A stretch of DNA of 32,356 nt, from contig JACQDB010000073.1 of assembly GCA_016201275.1 (NCBI GenBank), forward strand, positions 1-32,356, given 5' to 3'. The notes under the pieces are model-generated. The model worked only from the letters and a program-made list of their open reading frames with translations, made no database searches and had not been told where the DNA came from. Below are positions 7,090-15,985 of this stretch, piece after piece. This DNA comes from Acidobacteriota bacterium. Lineage in GTDB: Bacteria; Acidobacteriota; Blastocatellia; UBA7656. The position numbers were made by a program, and so were the translations under genes. How positions within the stretch are numbered: position 1 is the first letter of the stretch; every line of letters starts with the position of its first letter.

Positions 7090-8985
7090 TTACTTGGCGA
7101 CAAAACTGTATTTGCTCGCCATCAATTCTTTGGTGCTGGAATAGATGCCGTCGCCGTCCAAGCCGTACTTGGCCAGCAACAAACCTTGTGACCCGTGTTC
7201 GATTAATTTGTCGCCAAAGCCCAGACATTTCACCCGGCAATCATAGACTTTGTGATGTTCCAGACATTCCAAAACGGCGCTGCCAAATCCGGTCATCAGG
7301 TAGTGGTCTTCGACCGTGACGATAGAGCCGTGGGTGCGCGCCAGCGCTAAAATCAATTCTTCGTCGAGCGGTTTGACGAAGCGCGCATTGACGACCGTTG
7401 CATTGATGCCGTCTTGCGCCAGTTTATCGGCGGCTTTCAAACAGTAGGCGACCTGTGTGCCGATGCCTAAAATCGCTACGTCTGTGCCGTCGCGTAAAAT
7501 TTCGGCCTTGCCGATTTCCAGCGCTTCTATCTCTTCATCCAACTTCACACCTGTGCCGTTGCCACGCGGATAACGCAAAGAGGCGGGGCCGTTGAAATAA
7601 ACCGCCGTCTTCAACATATGGCGCAACTCGTTTTCATCTTTCGGAGCCATTACCACAAACCCAGGCATATGGCGCAGGTAACCGAAATCCATCAAGCCGT
7701 GATGCGTAGGGCCGTCGGCTCCGGCCACACCGCCTCGGTCCAAGGCGAACGTCACATCCAAATCCATCAACACCACATCGTGAAAAATCTGGTCATAAGC
7801 GCGTTGCAAAAAAGTCGAATAAATCGCCGCGATAGGCTTATAGCCTTCGGTGGCCATTCCTGCCGCAAAGGTGACAGCGTGTTGTTCGGCAATCGCCGCG
7901 TCAAAGGTGCGGTCGGGAAATTCCTTCATCACTTTGCTGACCCCTGTGCCGTCCGGCATCGCCGCCGTGATGGCGACTATGCGTTCATCCTGGCGCATCA
8001 GTTCGATGGTCGCATCGGCAAAGACCGCCGTGTAAGAGGGCGCAGTCACAGGCTCTTTGATGAACTTGCCGGTAGAGATTTCAAACGCCGAAGTGCCATG
8101 CCAGGCAGCCTTGTCGCGTTCAGCGGGTTCGTAGCCTTTGCCCTTGACGGTCAGCGCGTGAATCAATACCGGGCCGTCTTCTTTTTTGGCTTCTTCGAGA
8201 GTCTTGATAATGGCGTTGATATCGTGGCCGTTGATCGGTCCCATATATTTCAAGCCCAATTCTTCCCACAACGCGCCGGGGATAATTTGACTGGCGAGCG
8301 CGTCTTTCAACGATTTGCCGACCGACAACATTTTTTCGCCGATAGCGGGAATCATCTTCACCCACTCTTCGATTTCGTGTTTGAGTTCGTGATAGGGTTT
8401 TGCGCCGCGTATGCGATTCAAATATCCCGACAACGCGCCGACGTTGGGAGCGATGGACATCTCGTTGTCGTTGAGCATGATGGTCATCTTCTTTTTCAGA
8501 TGGCCGACTTGATTGATGCCTTCCAAAGCCATGCCTGCGGTCAATCCGGCATCGCCTATGAAGGCAAGGACGTTGAAATCTTCGCGCTTCAAATCGCGTG
8601 CGGCGGCGATGCCTAAAGCGGCGGAAATCGAAGTTCCGGCGTGCGCCGCATTGAAGACATCGTATTCGGATTCATCGCGTTTCAAGAAACCGCTGAGGCC
8701 GTCGTACTGACGAATAGTCGGGAATTGATCGCGGCGACCGGTGATGATTTTGTGCGCGTAGGCTTGATGGCCGATGTCGAAAACCAGCCGGTCTTTCGGC
8801 GTATCAAAGACGTAATGCATGGCGATGATCAATTCCACAGGGCCTAGACTTGCGCCGGTATGACCGCCGATTTTCGACAGCGTTTCAATCATGTACTCGC
8901 GCAATTCATCGGCGAGCGGTTGCAGTTTCGCCGGCGGCAGCTTACGCAAATCCGCCGGGTCGTTGATCTGGTTCAATAAATTCAT
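7090..8985 (-). CDS. dxs: 1-deoxy-D-xylulose-5-phosphate synthase
   Basis: A 631-aa thiamine-diphosphate enzyme. It condenses pyruvate and glyceraldehyde 3-phosphate into DXP, the first step of the MEP isoprenoid pathway, which also feeds thiamine and pyridoxal synthesis. Landmarks are GGHTGASLG with His42, FDTPKDRLVFDIGHQ, the TPP/Mg site at 142-172, the transketolase pyrimidine-binding half (IAEQHAVTFAAGMA) and the C-terminal domain (RFVKPLDEE). The start is ATG with AAGAGGAG upstream. The usual GDG of the TPP motif reads GDAG (G142-D143-A144-G145), with the partner LNDN at 169-172. It lies downstream of xseB and ispA, as in many proteobacteria. It acts in the cytosol as a dimer. Confidence 0.97.
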   Translation of the reverse strand: MNLLNQINDPADLRKLPPAKLQPLADELREYMIETLSKIGGHTGASLGPVELIIAMHYVFDTPKDRLVFDIGHQAYAHKIITGRRDQFPTIRQYDGLSGFLKRDESEYDVFNAAHAGTSISAALGIAAARDLKREDFNVLAFIGDAGLTAGMALEGINQVGHLKKKMTIMLNDNEMSIAPNVGALSGYLNRIRGAKPYHELKHEIEEWVKMIPAIGEKMLSVGKSLKDALASQIIPGALWEELGLKYMGPINGHDINAIIKTLEEAKKEDGPVLIHALTVKGKGYEPAERDKAAWHGTSAFEISTGKFIKEPVTAPSYTAVFADATIELMRQDERIVAITAAMPDGTGVSKVMKEFPDRTFDAAIAEQHAVTFAAGMATEGYKPIAAIYSTFLQRAYDQIFHDVVLMDLDVTFALDRGGVAGADGPTHHGLMDFGYLRHMPGFVVMAPKDENELRHMLKTAVYFNGPASLRYPRGNGTGVKLDEEIEALEIGKAEILRDGTDVAILGIGTQVAYCLKAADKLAQDGINATVVNARFVKPLDEELILALARTHGSIVTVEDHYLMTGFGSAVLECLEHHKVYDCRVKCLGFGDKLIEHGSQGLLLAKYGLDGDGIYSSTKELMASKYSFVAK

Positions 8986-9117
8986 GGTTGCTTGCTCCTC
9001 TTGAGATGCCGTGTCTGATGCAGGATGTTCCGTTTAAGATGTCGTAGAATCATGGTTGTGCAAGGTGAGATAGTAATCCGAAAAGTCCTCTTTGCGCTAC
9101 CCCATACGGTATTTTCA

Positions 9118-9138
9118 AAGGCGTCGCAGCGTCGCCTT
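9118..9138. other. Short hairpin in ispA-dxs gap
   Basis: AAGGCG-T-CGC and GCG-T-CGCCTT form an almost perfect dyad in the 233-base gap between ispA and dxs. A weaker hairpin lies near 9190-9212. On the minus strand they could be RNA processing or attenuation signals within the operon. No T tract supports a strong terminator. Confidence 0.35.
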
Positions 9139-9218
9139 GTCCTGACATTGAAAGCGGCGCGCCGGAGGCCGGATGAGAGATTTTTTGCCTCCCTTCGGGT
9201 GTGCCGGAAGGTACAGGG

Positions 9219-10124
9219 CTAGGATTTTCTCGCCACGATAAAGCTGGCGATGGCGGCCAGAATTTGCGTATCGCCGCCCAGCGAGGCGATGATGGCGATG
9301 GCTTCGTCAACCAGTTCGTGGGCTTTCTTTTTTGAGGCCTCAAGGCCGTGAATCGCCGGATAGGTGGCTTTCGAGGCCGCTTGATCTTTGCCAGCGGTTT
9401 TGCCCAATTGCTCGCTGGTCTGGGTCACGTCAAGAATGTCGTCGGCAATTTGAAAAGCCAGTCCAATGCGACGGCTGTAATCATCGAGCTTGCTCATCTG
9501 TTCGTCTGTGGCTTCGGCGATGAGGCCGCCGACGATAACCGCAGCGCGAATCATCGCGCCGGTCTTCGAGCGATGAATGTAGTCGAGCGTCGCCGCGTCA
9601 ACCGTCTGGCCTTCGCTCTCCATATCCACGACCTGTCCGCCGATGAGCGCTTCAACGGTTCCCGCCGCCTTGGCGATTTCGCCTATGACGCGAAGCTGTT
9701 TGAGCGCATCACGATGCGGCGCGTCCAGTGCCAACACCCGAAACGCCTGCGTGAGTAGCGCATCCCCGGCAAGTATCGCCATCGCTTCACCGAAGGCTTT
9801 GTGACAAGTTGGCCGACCGCGCCGCAAATCATCGTTGTCCATCGCCGGTAAATCGTCGTGTATGAGCGAGTAAGTGTGAATCATTTCCAGCGCGCAGGCG
9901 GCGGGCATTAAATCATCGGTAGCCGCGCCCAATGCTTCACCGCTGGCGAGAACCAAGACCGGGCGCAGGCGTTTGCCACCCGCAAACATCGAATAGCGCA
10001 TGGCCTTGTGAAGATTGACCGGCGGCGTGGATTCTTTGGGCAGCAAGCTATCCAGCCATTGATTGACCTCTTCGCTGCGGCGCGTGAAATATTGCGGTAA
10101 TGATTCGCTTGCTGGTGTTGTCAT
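9219..10124 (-). CDS. ispA: Farnesyl diphosphate synthase (IspA family)
   Basis: A 301-aa trans-isoprenyl diphosphate synthase that adds isopentenyl diphosphate to DMAPP and GPP to make FPP in the cytosol. The first aspartate-rich motif is in HDDLPAMDNDDLRRG and the second is DDILD. The residues just before the first motif (HTYSLIHDD) match the E. coli IspA pattern, so FPP is the most likely product; GGPP cannot be excluded. The ATG at 10124 gives MTTPASESLPQYF. A longer in-frame extension to 10193 would translate the flanking repeat and is rejected. The gene follows xseB and precedes dxs. The 118-base xseB-ispA gap is filled by an inserted palindromic repeat. Confidence 0.95.
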   Translation of the reverse strand: MTTPASESLPQYFTRRSEEVNQWLDSLLPKESTPPVNLHKAMRYSMFAGGKRLRPVLVLASGEALGAATDDLMPAACALEMIHTYSLIHDDLPAMDNDDLRRGRPTCHKAFGEAMAILAGDALLTQAFRVLALDAPHRDALKQLRVIGEIAKAAGTVEALIGGQVVDMESEGQTVDAATLDYIHRSKTGAMIRAAVIVGGLIAEATDEQMSKLDDYSRRIGLAFQIADDILDVTQTSEQLGKTAGKDQAASKATYPAIHGLEASKKKAHELVDEAIAIIASLGGDTQILAAIASFIVARKS

Positions 10125-10125
10125 A

Positions 10126-10230
10126 AATATTTTCGTTTGGCGTTCCGCCTTAATATTTTCGTTTGGCGTTCCGCCTTCAGGCGGCAGGCTCACGTTACGA
10201 AACCTGCCGCCTGAAGGCGGAACGCCAAAC
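10126..10230. repeat. Palindromic repeat with tandem half-copy in xseB-ispA gap
   Basis: A perfect inverted repeat has 28-bp arms at 10161-10188 and 10203-10230 around a 14-nt loop. Its outer part is also tandemly duplicated: a 26-bp word (AATATTTTCGTTTGGCGTTC...) occurs exactly at 10126-10151 and again at 10152-10177. The unit contains GGCGTTCCGCCTTCAGGCGG. It fills nearly all of the gap between xseB and ispA, right up to the ispA start codon, so ispA has no visible Shine-Dalgarno outside the repeat. It looks like a REP/MITE-type insertion. Confidence 0.88.
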
Positions 10231-10242
10231 TTTTTCTTTCAA

Positions 10243-10482
10243 TCAAAAGCCTTCATCGTCGTCTTCTTCGAGCGTGACTTTGGCAAACGTGCCGTCGTTG
10301 TTCTTCAACAGCAACTCGACTTTGCGTTCGGCTTCGTCCAGACGCTTTTGACAATCACGCGACAGCGTGACGCCCTGCTCGAATAATTCCAGTGAACGCT
10401 CCAACGGCAAATCGCCGGTTTCCAACTGCTCGACGATCTGCTCCAACTCTTTCAAGGATGATTCAAAACTTTTTTTAGTCAT
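10243..10482 (-). CDS. xseB: Exodeoxyribonuclease VII small subunit
   Basis: A 79-aa XseB: KSFESSLKELEQIVEQLETG, then LPLERSLELFEQGVTLS and a helical C-terminal part with an acidic tail, the usual length for the family. It binds XseA (15986-17338) to form exonuclease VII, which degrades single-stranded DNA into oligonucleotides during mismatch repair and damage processing. It heads the xseB-ispA-dxs cluster. The start ATG is the last of four ATGs, one in each copy of a 7-bp repeat, and no normal ribosome-binding site is visible. xseA is about 5.5 kb away, not adjacent. Confidence 0.94.
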   Translation of the reverse strand: MTKKSFESSLKELEQIVEQLETGDLPLERSLELFEQGVTLSRDCQKRLDEAERKVELLLKNNDGTFAKVTLEEDDDEGF

Positions 10483-10566
10483 TAGTCATTAGTCATTAGT
10501 CATTAGTCCCAGTCTTCCATCACTTGAGCCTTGCAAAAAAGCTAAGGACTAGGGACTAGGGACTGA
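10477..10566. repeat. Heptamer repeat and fold-back over the xseB start
   Basis: Four tandem AGTCATT heptamers (10477-10504) are followed by AGTCCC. About 35 bases further on, the inverted relatives GGACTAGGGACTAGGGACTGATGACT occupy about 10545-10570. The two sides can pair as a long imperfect stem, so the minus-strand mRNA could hide the xseB start codon. The repeat fills most of the gap between the methyltransferase gene and xseB. Confidence 0.75.
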
Positions 10567-10569
10567 TGA

Positions 10570-11580
10570 CTATTTCGATGCCAAAATAATGGGCGAAGGG
10601 CCGGGCGCGGCAACCGTCCAAATCTTTTTGAAGCCCGCCGCTTTCAGCCATTCTTTGTACTGTTTCATGGTGAAGACGCTGCCCTCTGCCGTGTGCAGCA
10701 ACATATTCAAACCGAAGACCAGCGGCAGCACAGGGCCGCTGCGCTGGTCGTTGGGAATCATATCGGCAATCAACAAAAGGCCGCCTTCGCGCAAGGCGTC
10801 GGCGGATTTTTTAATCAGCTTCGCGCCCCATTTTTCGCCTTCCGAATGAATGATGTGACCAAGCAACACCAAGTCATATTGATTGCGCCCGAACTGGATG
10901 TGGCGGAGGTTGCCTTCCCGATAGTTGTAGCGTTCGGTGAGGCCAAATTTCTCTACGAATTGTCGGGCAATCGGTGTGACTTCCGGGTAATCTACGACCG
11001 TGATTTGGGCGGCGGGAATGGCTTGCGCGAAGGGCAGCGACCAGGCTGCCGAGCCTGCCGCTACGTCAAGGATGGCGGTAATTTTGCTGCGTTGTTTCGC
11101 CGTCAAGCTTTGCGCCACAAACGATGCGCCGCTGTAACTCATGGGGAAAATCGCCGCTACCAGTTTTGGGAAGAATTCTTTGCCGAATTTTTCCGCATCA
11201 ACGGCGACGACCGGCTTGCCGGTCTTGACGACTTCGGCGAGTTTCCCCCACGCCTCCCAGTTCAAGGCGGTCTCTTGAGCAAACGCGCCCATGTAGGTTG
11301 GTTTGCTCTTCACCAAAAACATTTCAGACACCGGCGCGAGGCCGTATTGATTGCCTTTTTTAGTCAAGTATTGCAACGCGACCAGGGCATCAAGCAGCGG
11401 TTCCATGCCGCGCTTGCTGGCTTTGGCGGCTTTAGCGATGTCCACTGCGGTGCGCTCGCCATTGGCGACGTGCGTGAAGACTTCGTGTTCAATACCTGCC
11501 GCCAGCGCCATCGCGCTGCGCGCCGCCCACAGGTGATCTATGATTTGCTGCGGCGTAATCGGAGAGGATGTTTCAGTCAC
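10570..11580 (-). CDS. SAM-dependent O-methyltransferase-like protein
   Basis: A 336-aa class I methyltransferase of the plant/CrtF-type O-methyltransferase family. The N-terminal ~100 residues look like the winged-helix dimerisation domain (QQIIDHLWAARSAMALAAG..., AKAAKASKRGMEPLLDAL). The SAM site is ILDVAAGSAAWSLPFAQ, followed by acidic VVDYPEV. The LLGHIIHSEGE segment matches the place of the catalytic His (normally LHDW) in true O-methyltransferases. GTG at 11580 is preferred because AAAGGA lies about seven bases upstream; an ATG at 11613 would add MPRKRNRKDRK with no RBS. The substrate is unknown, possibly a quinone, polyketide or carotenoid. It is 87 bases upstream of xseB and divergent from the next kinase. 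Confidence 0.82.
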   Translation of the reverse strand: MTETSSPITPQQIIDHLWAARSAMALAAGIEHEVFTHVANGERTAVDIAKAAKASKRGMEPLLDALVALQYLTKKGNQYGLAPVSEMFLVKSKPTYMGAFAQETALNWEAWGKLAEVVKTGKPVVAVDAEKFGKEFFPKLVAAIFPMSYSGASFVAQSLTAKQRSKITAILDVAAGSAAWSLPFAQAIPAAQITVVDYPEVTPIARQFVEKFGLTERYNYREGNLRHIQFGRNQYDLVLLGHIIHSEGEKWGAKLIKKSADALREGGLLLIADMIPNDQRSGPVLPLVFGLNMLLHTAEGSVFTMKQYKEWLKAAGFKKIWTVAAPGPSPIILASK

Positions 11581-11784
11581 TTTTCGATCCTTTCGGTTTC
11601 GCTTGCGGGGCATCGTTTGACAACCCGGCGATGGAATTTTCTTTGTTGGTCACGGTCATTTTGAAACAGGCATTGTAGCCAAGAAATTGCGTATAGACAA
11701 AAGAATCACGCACCCAAAGGTGATTGCCCATTGGCATTGGAATTGCCACATTGCCGCTGCACTTGGTAAAAGTGGGGAATTTTC

Positions 11785-14700
11785 ATGCAAAAGGTAAAAA
11801 TGCCCCGATGGTTATCCATGTGGAAAATCCTGGGTGCGGTGGGGCTGGCGTTTTGGCTGACGGATTCGATACCGCAAGTCAAAGAGCATAGCGTGTTTAT
11901 TTTTTTTGTACTGGCAGTGATTTATTGCGCCTGGGATATCGGGTTTGGGGGCGGCCTCTGTGCGGCTGTGTTGGGACTGCTGCTTTGCGATTATTTCTTT
12001 TATCCTCCGCTTCACTCTTTTGGCGCTACCGATTTCGAGCATTTGATGCCGGTTATCGGCTTTGTCATCGTCAGTGTTGTCGGCAGCGCCCTCGCTGCAA
12101 AAAGTCGCAAGGATGCCGCCAGACTGCTTCGCATCAATCGCTTTTATTCTCTGCTGGTCAACGCCCACACTGTCATTAAATCGGGTGACAATCTGCAACA
12201 GACTTGCGAAGGCATCTGCCGAGTGGCGGTCGAAAGCGGTTTATTTAAGATGGCCTGGGTGGGCTATGGGGAAGGCGAACAGGGATTGAACACGCCAGTG
12301 GCGTTCTGGGGGCTTGAGAATGAGTTGCAGGAAACCGAATTCAACGCTCGCAAAGAGATGCCGTGCAGCGGCTGCCCGGAAGGGGCTGCCGTGCGCGCCG
12401 GACATCATTATGTCTGCAATGAGATTGCCAAAAACGCGCAGGAGATTTGCTGGAGCGCAGTGGCGCAAAAACATGGCTATCACTCCTCGGCCACTTTTCC
12501 TTTGACCATCAAAATGCGGATTGCCGGAATCATCACATTTTATGCCGAACAAGAAAAAGCGTTTGGTCAGCAAGAGGTCGAACTGCTCACCACGCTTGCC
12601 GCCAATCTTGCCACGGCGATTGAGGCGCTGGAAAAAGAGGCGCGGCAGCGCGCCGCCGAAGCCGCTTTACAACAGAGTGAAGCCCAGTTGCAGGCGATTA
12701 TTGATAACGCTTCGTTGCAGATTTATGTGAAAGACCTGCAAGGCCGCCTGGTGTTGGTCAACCATTCAGTTGAAGAAGTGCTGGGATTGCCGCGCCAGGA
12801 AATTCTTGGCAAAACCAATCACGAATTATTTGCACAGGAGATTGCCGATCAATATCACGCCAATGATCGAATCGTTCTGCTTTCCGGCAAACCGCTGGCG
12901 GTCGAAGAGACCGTCGTCATGCCACAGGGCTTGCGTACCGGTTATTCGGTGAAATTTCCTTTAGTGAACGAGAGCGGCGAAATCTATGCCATTTGCGGAA
13001 TTTCCAGTGATATTACCGAAAGAAAGCAACAGGAGGAGGCATTGCGGCAACAGGCACAGATCATCAATCAAATACACAGTTCGATCATTACCCTTAATTT
13101 GGATGGTGTGGTGACCAGTTGGAATCACGGTGCGGAGCAACTTTATGGCTACACTATGGAGGAGGTTCTGGGCGAACCTATTGCTATGCTCTACCCCTCG
13201 CAAGAAGGTATTGAGGAAACCTTCCGAGTGATTCTGGCCGCGCTCCATCAAGAAGGAAAATACGAGATTGAGGCCGAGCGTATGACCAAGAGCGGGGACT
13301 CCATTTTTATTCGCTCGTTTCTGTCCTTTCTGCGCGATGCCGAAGGGTTGCCGGTTGGCATCATCGCCAACGCTTTTGATTTGACGCAGGAGCGCAAAGC
13401 TAGAGAAGAGTTCCGGCGCTTTGCCACCGTCGTCGAACAGATCGCTGAAAGCGTCGTCATCACCGACCCGGAAGGCAGGATTCAATACGTCAATCCGACG
13501 TTTGAAAAAATGACCGGATACAGCCGCGAGGAAGTGTTGGGCAAGACTCCCGGAGTAGTGAAAAGCGGTAAACAGGAGGCCGCCTTTTACGAACAGCTAT
13601 GGGCGACCATCAAAAGCGGCAAGGTGTGGAACCGACAACTGATCAATAAAAAGAAAGACGGGACGTTGTATCACGCGGAGTTGGTCATTTCGCCGATTCT
13701 CGACGCCAACGGCAAGCTGATCAATTTCGTCGGCACGCAGCAGGATGTGACCAAAGAGGCAGCGCTGGAATCGCAGTTGGTACAGTCGCAGAAGATGGAA
13801 GCCATAGGCCGCCTGGCTGGCGGTGTGGCGCACGACTTCAATAATCTGCTCACCGCCATCATCGGCTACAGCCAGTTGTCTATGGCCAGAGCCGGAGTGA
13901 ATGACCTGTTGCGAAGCAATCTCGAAGAGATCGAAAAAGCGGGTCGCCGCGCTGCCAACCTGACCAGTCAATTGCTGGCCTTCAGTCGCAAGCAAATTAT
14001 TCAACCGAGCAATCTGGTCATCAATGAAGTCATTACCAATCTACAGAAAATGCTGACGCGACTGATTGGCGAAGATATAGATTTACAGGCCAACCTGGAT
14101 TTGGATTTGGGCACCGTGCGCATGGATCGCACCCAAGTCGAGCAGGTGTTGATGAATCTGGCGGTCAACTCCCGCGATGCCATGCCCGAGGGCGGAAAAA
14201 TTATTATTGAGACCACCAATATTAGTTTGGACGCGGAATACGCCGCATATTTTCTCGACATTCAGCCCGGCGACTATGTGATGCTGGCCATCAGCGATAC
14301 CGGCATCGGCATGGATCAGGAAACCATCAGCCGAATTTTCGAGCCATTTTTTACCACTAAAGAACAAGGCAAAGGCACTGGCTTGGGGCTGTCCACGGTT
14401 TATGGCATCGTCAAACAAAACGGCGGCCACATCGAAGTGTTAAGTGCAATCGGGCAGGGAACCACCTTTAAGATTTATCTGCCGAGGCTTGCCGAAACTC
14501 AGGTCGAAACGCAAGTCGAGCGCGAAACGCTGATCATTCGCGGCGGCGGCGAAAAGATTCTTCTGGTCGAAGATGATTCTTTTGTGCGCGACCTGGCGGG
14601 CACGGCGCTGCGCGAATTTGGCTATGTGGTGACCGAATCGGCTTCCGGCGCGGAAGCCTTTCAACTGTTGAGCGCCGAAGAGCAGCCCTTTGATTTGTTG

Positions 14701-14919
14701 CTGACCGACGTGGTGATGCCACAGATGAATGGCCATGAACTGGCGCAGAAAGCGAGCGGGAAATATCCCGACTTGAAGGTGCTGTATATGTCCGGCTACA
14801 CCGACCGGGCGATTGTCAGTCAAGGGGTTTTGCATCACGGCACGGCGTTTATTCAAAAACCGTTTACGCTCAACGGGCTGGCGCAGAAAGTGCGCGAAGC
14901 CTTGGACCGCTCCTGGTAA
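11785..14919 (+). CDS. Hybrid histidine kinase, DUF4118-GAF-PAS3-HisKA-HATPase-REC
   Basis: A 1044-aa membrane hybrid sensor kinase. Residues ~12-105 contain hydrophobic helices with the DUF4118/KdpD-like look (GFGGGLCAAVLGLLLCDYFFYPP). A GAF-type domain (~120-285) and three PAS domains (~295-410, ~430-540, ~550-660) follow; they may bind ligands or cofactors, but no haem or flavin motif is clear. HisKA carries His683 (GGVAHDFNN), HATPase has N795, DTGIGMD and GKGTGLGLS, and the receiver has Asp975 and Lys1025. There is no DNA-binding output domain. The ATG has GGGGAA upstream. The region from HisKA to REC is very similar to the kinase at 168-4247 (shared QSQKMEAIGRLAGG, LLTAIIGYSQL, YMSGYT), so they are paralogous transmitters with different sensors. 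Confidence 0.93.
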   Translation: MQKVKMPRWLSMWKILGAVGLAFWLTDSIPQVKEHSVFIFFVLAVIYCAWDIGFGGGLCAAVLGLLLCDYFFYPPLHSFGATDFEHLMPVIGFVIVSVVGSALAAKSRKDAARLLRINRFYSLLVNAHTVIKSGDNLQQTCEGICRVAVESGLFKMAWVGYGEGEQGLNTPVAFWGLENELQETEFNARKEMPCSGCPEGAAVRAGHHYVCNEIAKNAQEICWSAVAQKHGYHSSATFPLTIKMRIAGIITFYAEQEKAFGQQEVELLTTLAANLATAIEALEKEARQRAAEAALQQSEAQLQAIIDNASLQIYVKDLQGRLVLVNHSVEEVLGLPRQEILGKTNHELFAQEIADQYHANDRIVLLSGKPLAVEETVVMPQGLRTGYSVKFPLVNESGEIYAICGISSDITERKQQEEALRQQAQIINQIHSSIITLNLDGVVTSWNHGAEQLYGYTMEEVLGEPIAMLYPSQEGIEETFRVILAALHQEGKYEIEAERMTKSGDSIFIRSFLSFLRDAEGLPVGIIANAFDLTQERKAREEFRRFATVVEQIAESVVITDPEGRIQYVNPTFEKMTGYSREEVLGKTPGVVKSGKQEAAFYEQLWATIKSGKVWNRQLINKKKDGTLYHAELVISPILDANGKLINFVGTQQDVTKEAALESQLVQSQKMEAIGRLAGGVAHDFNNLLTAIIGYSQLSMARAGVNDLLRSNLEEIEKAGRRAANLTSQLLAFSRKQIIQPSNLVINEVITNLQKMLTRLIGEDIDLQANLDLDLGTVRMDRTQVEQVLMNLAVNSRDAMPEGGKIIIETTNISLDAEYAAYFLDIQPGDYVMLAISDTGIGMDQETISRIFEPFFTTKEQGKGTGLGLSTVYGIVKQNGGHIEVLSAIGQGTTFKIYLPRLAETQVETQVERETLIIRGGGEKILLVEDDSFVRDLAGTALREFGYVVTESASGAEAFQLLSAEEQPFDLLLTDVVMPQMNGHELAQKASGKYPDLKVLYMSGYTDRAIVSQGVLHHGTAFIQKPFTLNGLAQKVREALDRSW

Positions 14920-14942
14920 AACGCGACAGCCGTGTGCCAACG

Positions 14943-14997
14943 AGACGACAGCGTATGGGAAATCCCCAATAAAACTGGGGGTTTTCCGCGTGTCGTC
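14943..14997 (+). terminator. Probable terminator after hybrid kinase
   Basis: GGAAATCCCCA (14958-14968) pairs with TGGGGGTTTTCC (14976-14987) with a small internal bulge, and the dyad extends outward to GACGACA/TGTCGTC (14943-14997). It begins 24 bases past the stop codon. A clear T tract is missing, so it is a moderate call. Confidence 0.5.
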
Positions 14998-15062
14998 ATC
15001 GTAGCCAGCGCCGCGAAGATCAGCTCAGGCAAGGCGTTTCGGTAGCCATCGGCAGTGTCGGA

Positions 15063-15923
15063 CTAGCGTCGGCGATTTTGTTTGCGGGATTTTTTTGCCT
15101 GCTTGCGTTTATTTTTACTCTTCCTGTGGGTGGCCAATGAACTGCCGGGGGGCGGCGCGCTTTCGCCAAAGGAACTACTCGAAGAGGAGGGCGAGAACAA
15201 AGGCAGGGAGAGGGACTGTAAGGCTTCCAGCAGGCGTTGATCCTCGGCGCGCTGGCGCTGTTTTTTTGCGCTCAATTCTCCGACTCCCAAATCGTACAAC
15301 ACCTCTTCGGCATCGCCCACGACCGTCTCGTCAACCTTGTCGGCGGCAAAGGCGCGTTGGATAATGTCCGCCGCTTCTTTCGCCTGCAAGCCAATCAGGC
15401 TGCCGATTAAAAAACCGTTGAACGATTCGTCCTCGTCGGCAAACGATTCCAATTGTTGCATCAGTATGGCTACACATTGCGAACGCGCTTCGGGATGCTT
15501 TGCGCCTATGGCTTCAATGGCGGATGCTGCAGTAATGCGCGCATAGGAGTCTTTTGCTTGATTGGCCAGAAAGCCGGTAAGCGCCGGTAAGGACGCCGCG
15601 CCAATCATGCCGTAAACCACAGGCAATTCGTCGGCGCTGTAATCATCGTGGGATTCCCATAATTGCAGCAGCGGTTCGATAGCCGCTTCGGCGCGTAATT
15701 GACCGAGCGTCCGCCACGCATGAAGCGGTGCCCAAACCTCTTGGCTGTCGCCTTCCGCCTGATTCAATTCTTCATCGCAAGCCATGCGGATTAATTCGGG
15801 AATGTGTTCGGCAGTGATACCGAGCGCCAGATAATCCGGCCACAGCGTCTTGATTGTTGATTTTTTCGGCTCGCCCAGCTTCAACAATTGATTCACAGGA
15901 GGTGCGTAAGTTTGCTTGTCCAT
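15063..15923 (-). CDS. DUF1186 / HEAT-like repeat protein
   Basis: A 286-aa protein whose body resembles DUF1186 proteins: PLHAWRTLGQLRAEAAIEPL, DELPVVYGMIGAASLPAL and YARITAASAIEAIG are HEAT-like helical repeats, fitting a protein-binding scaffold. Residues ~225-260 are a Ser-rich linker and the last ~25 are strongly basic (KSKNKRKQAKKSRKQNRRR), possibly binding nucleic acid. The ATG at 15923 (MDKQTYAPPVNQLL) is preferred over a TTG at 15962, which would add 13 residues; neither has a strong RBS. It lies 62 bases downstream of xseA and may share its transcript. No function is established. Confidence 0.75.
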   Translation of the reverse strand: MDKQTYAPPVNQLLKLGEPKKSTIKTLWPDYLALGITAEHIPELIRMACDEELNQAEGDSQEVWAPLHAWRTLGQLRAEAAIEPLLQLWESHDDYSADELPVVYGMIGAASLPALTGFLANQAKDSYARITAASAIEAIGAKHPEARSQCVAILMQQLESFADEDESFNGFLIGSLIGLQAKEAADIIQRAFAADKVDETVVGDAEEVLYDLGVGELSAKKQRQRAEDQRLLEALQSLSLPLFSPSSSSSSFGESAPPPGSSLATHRKSKNKRKQAKKSRKQNRRR

Positions 15924-15985
15924 AATAATTTCAACGATAGTAAAAAAGGCTCGCTCTTTCAATTTTCTGGGGCGTCATTTTTTCT

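Noticed and set aside
10125-10193. N-terminal extension of IspA (MSLPPEGGTPN...)
   Set aside because: It is a translation of the inserted palindromic repeat, and normal IspA length fits the ATG at 10124.
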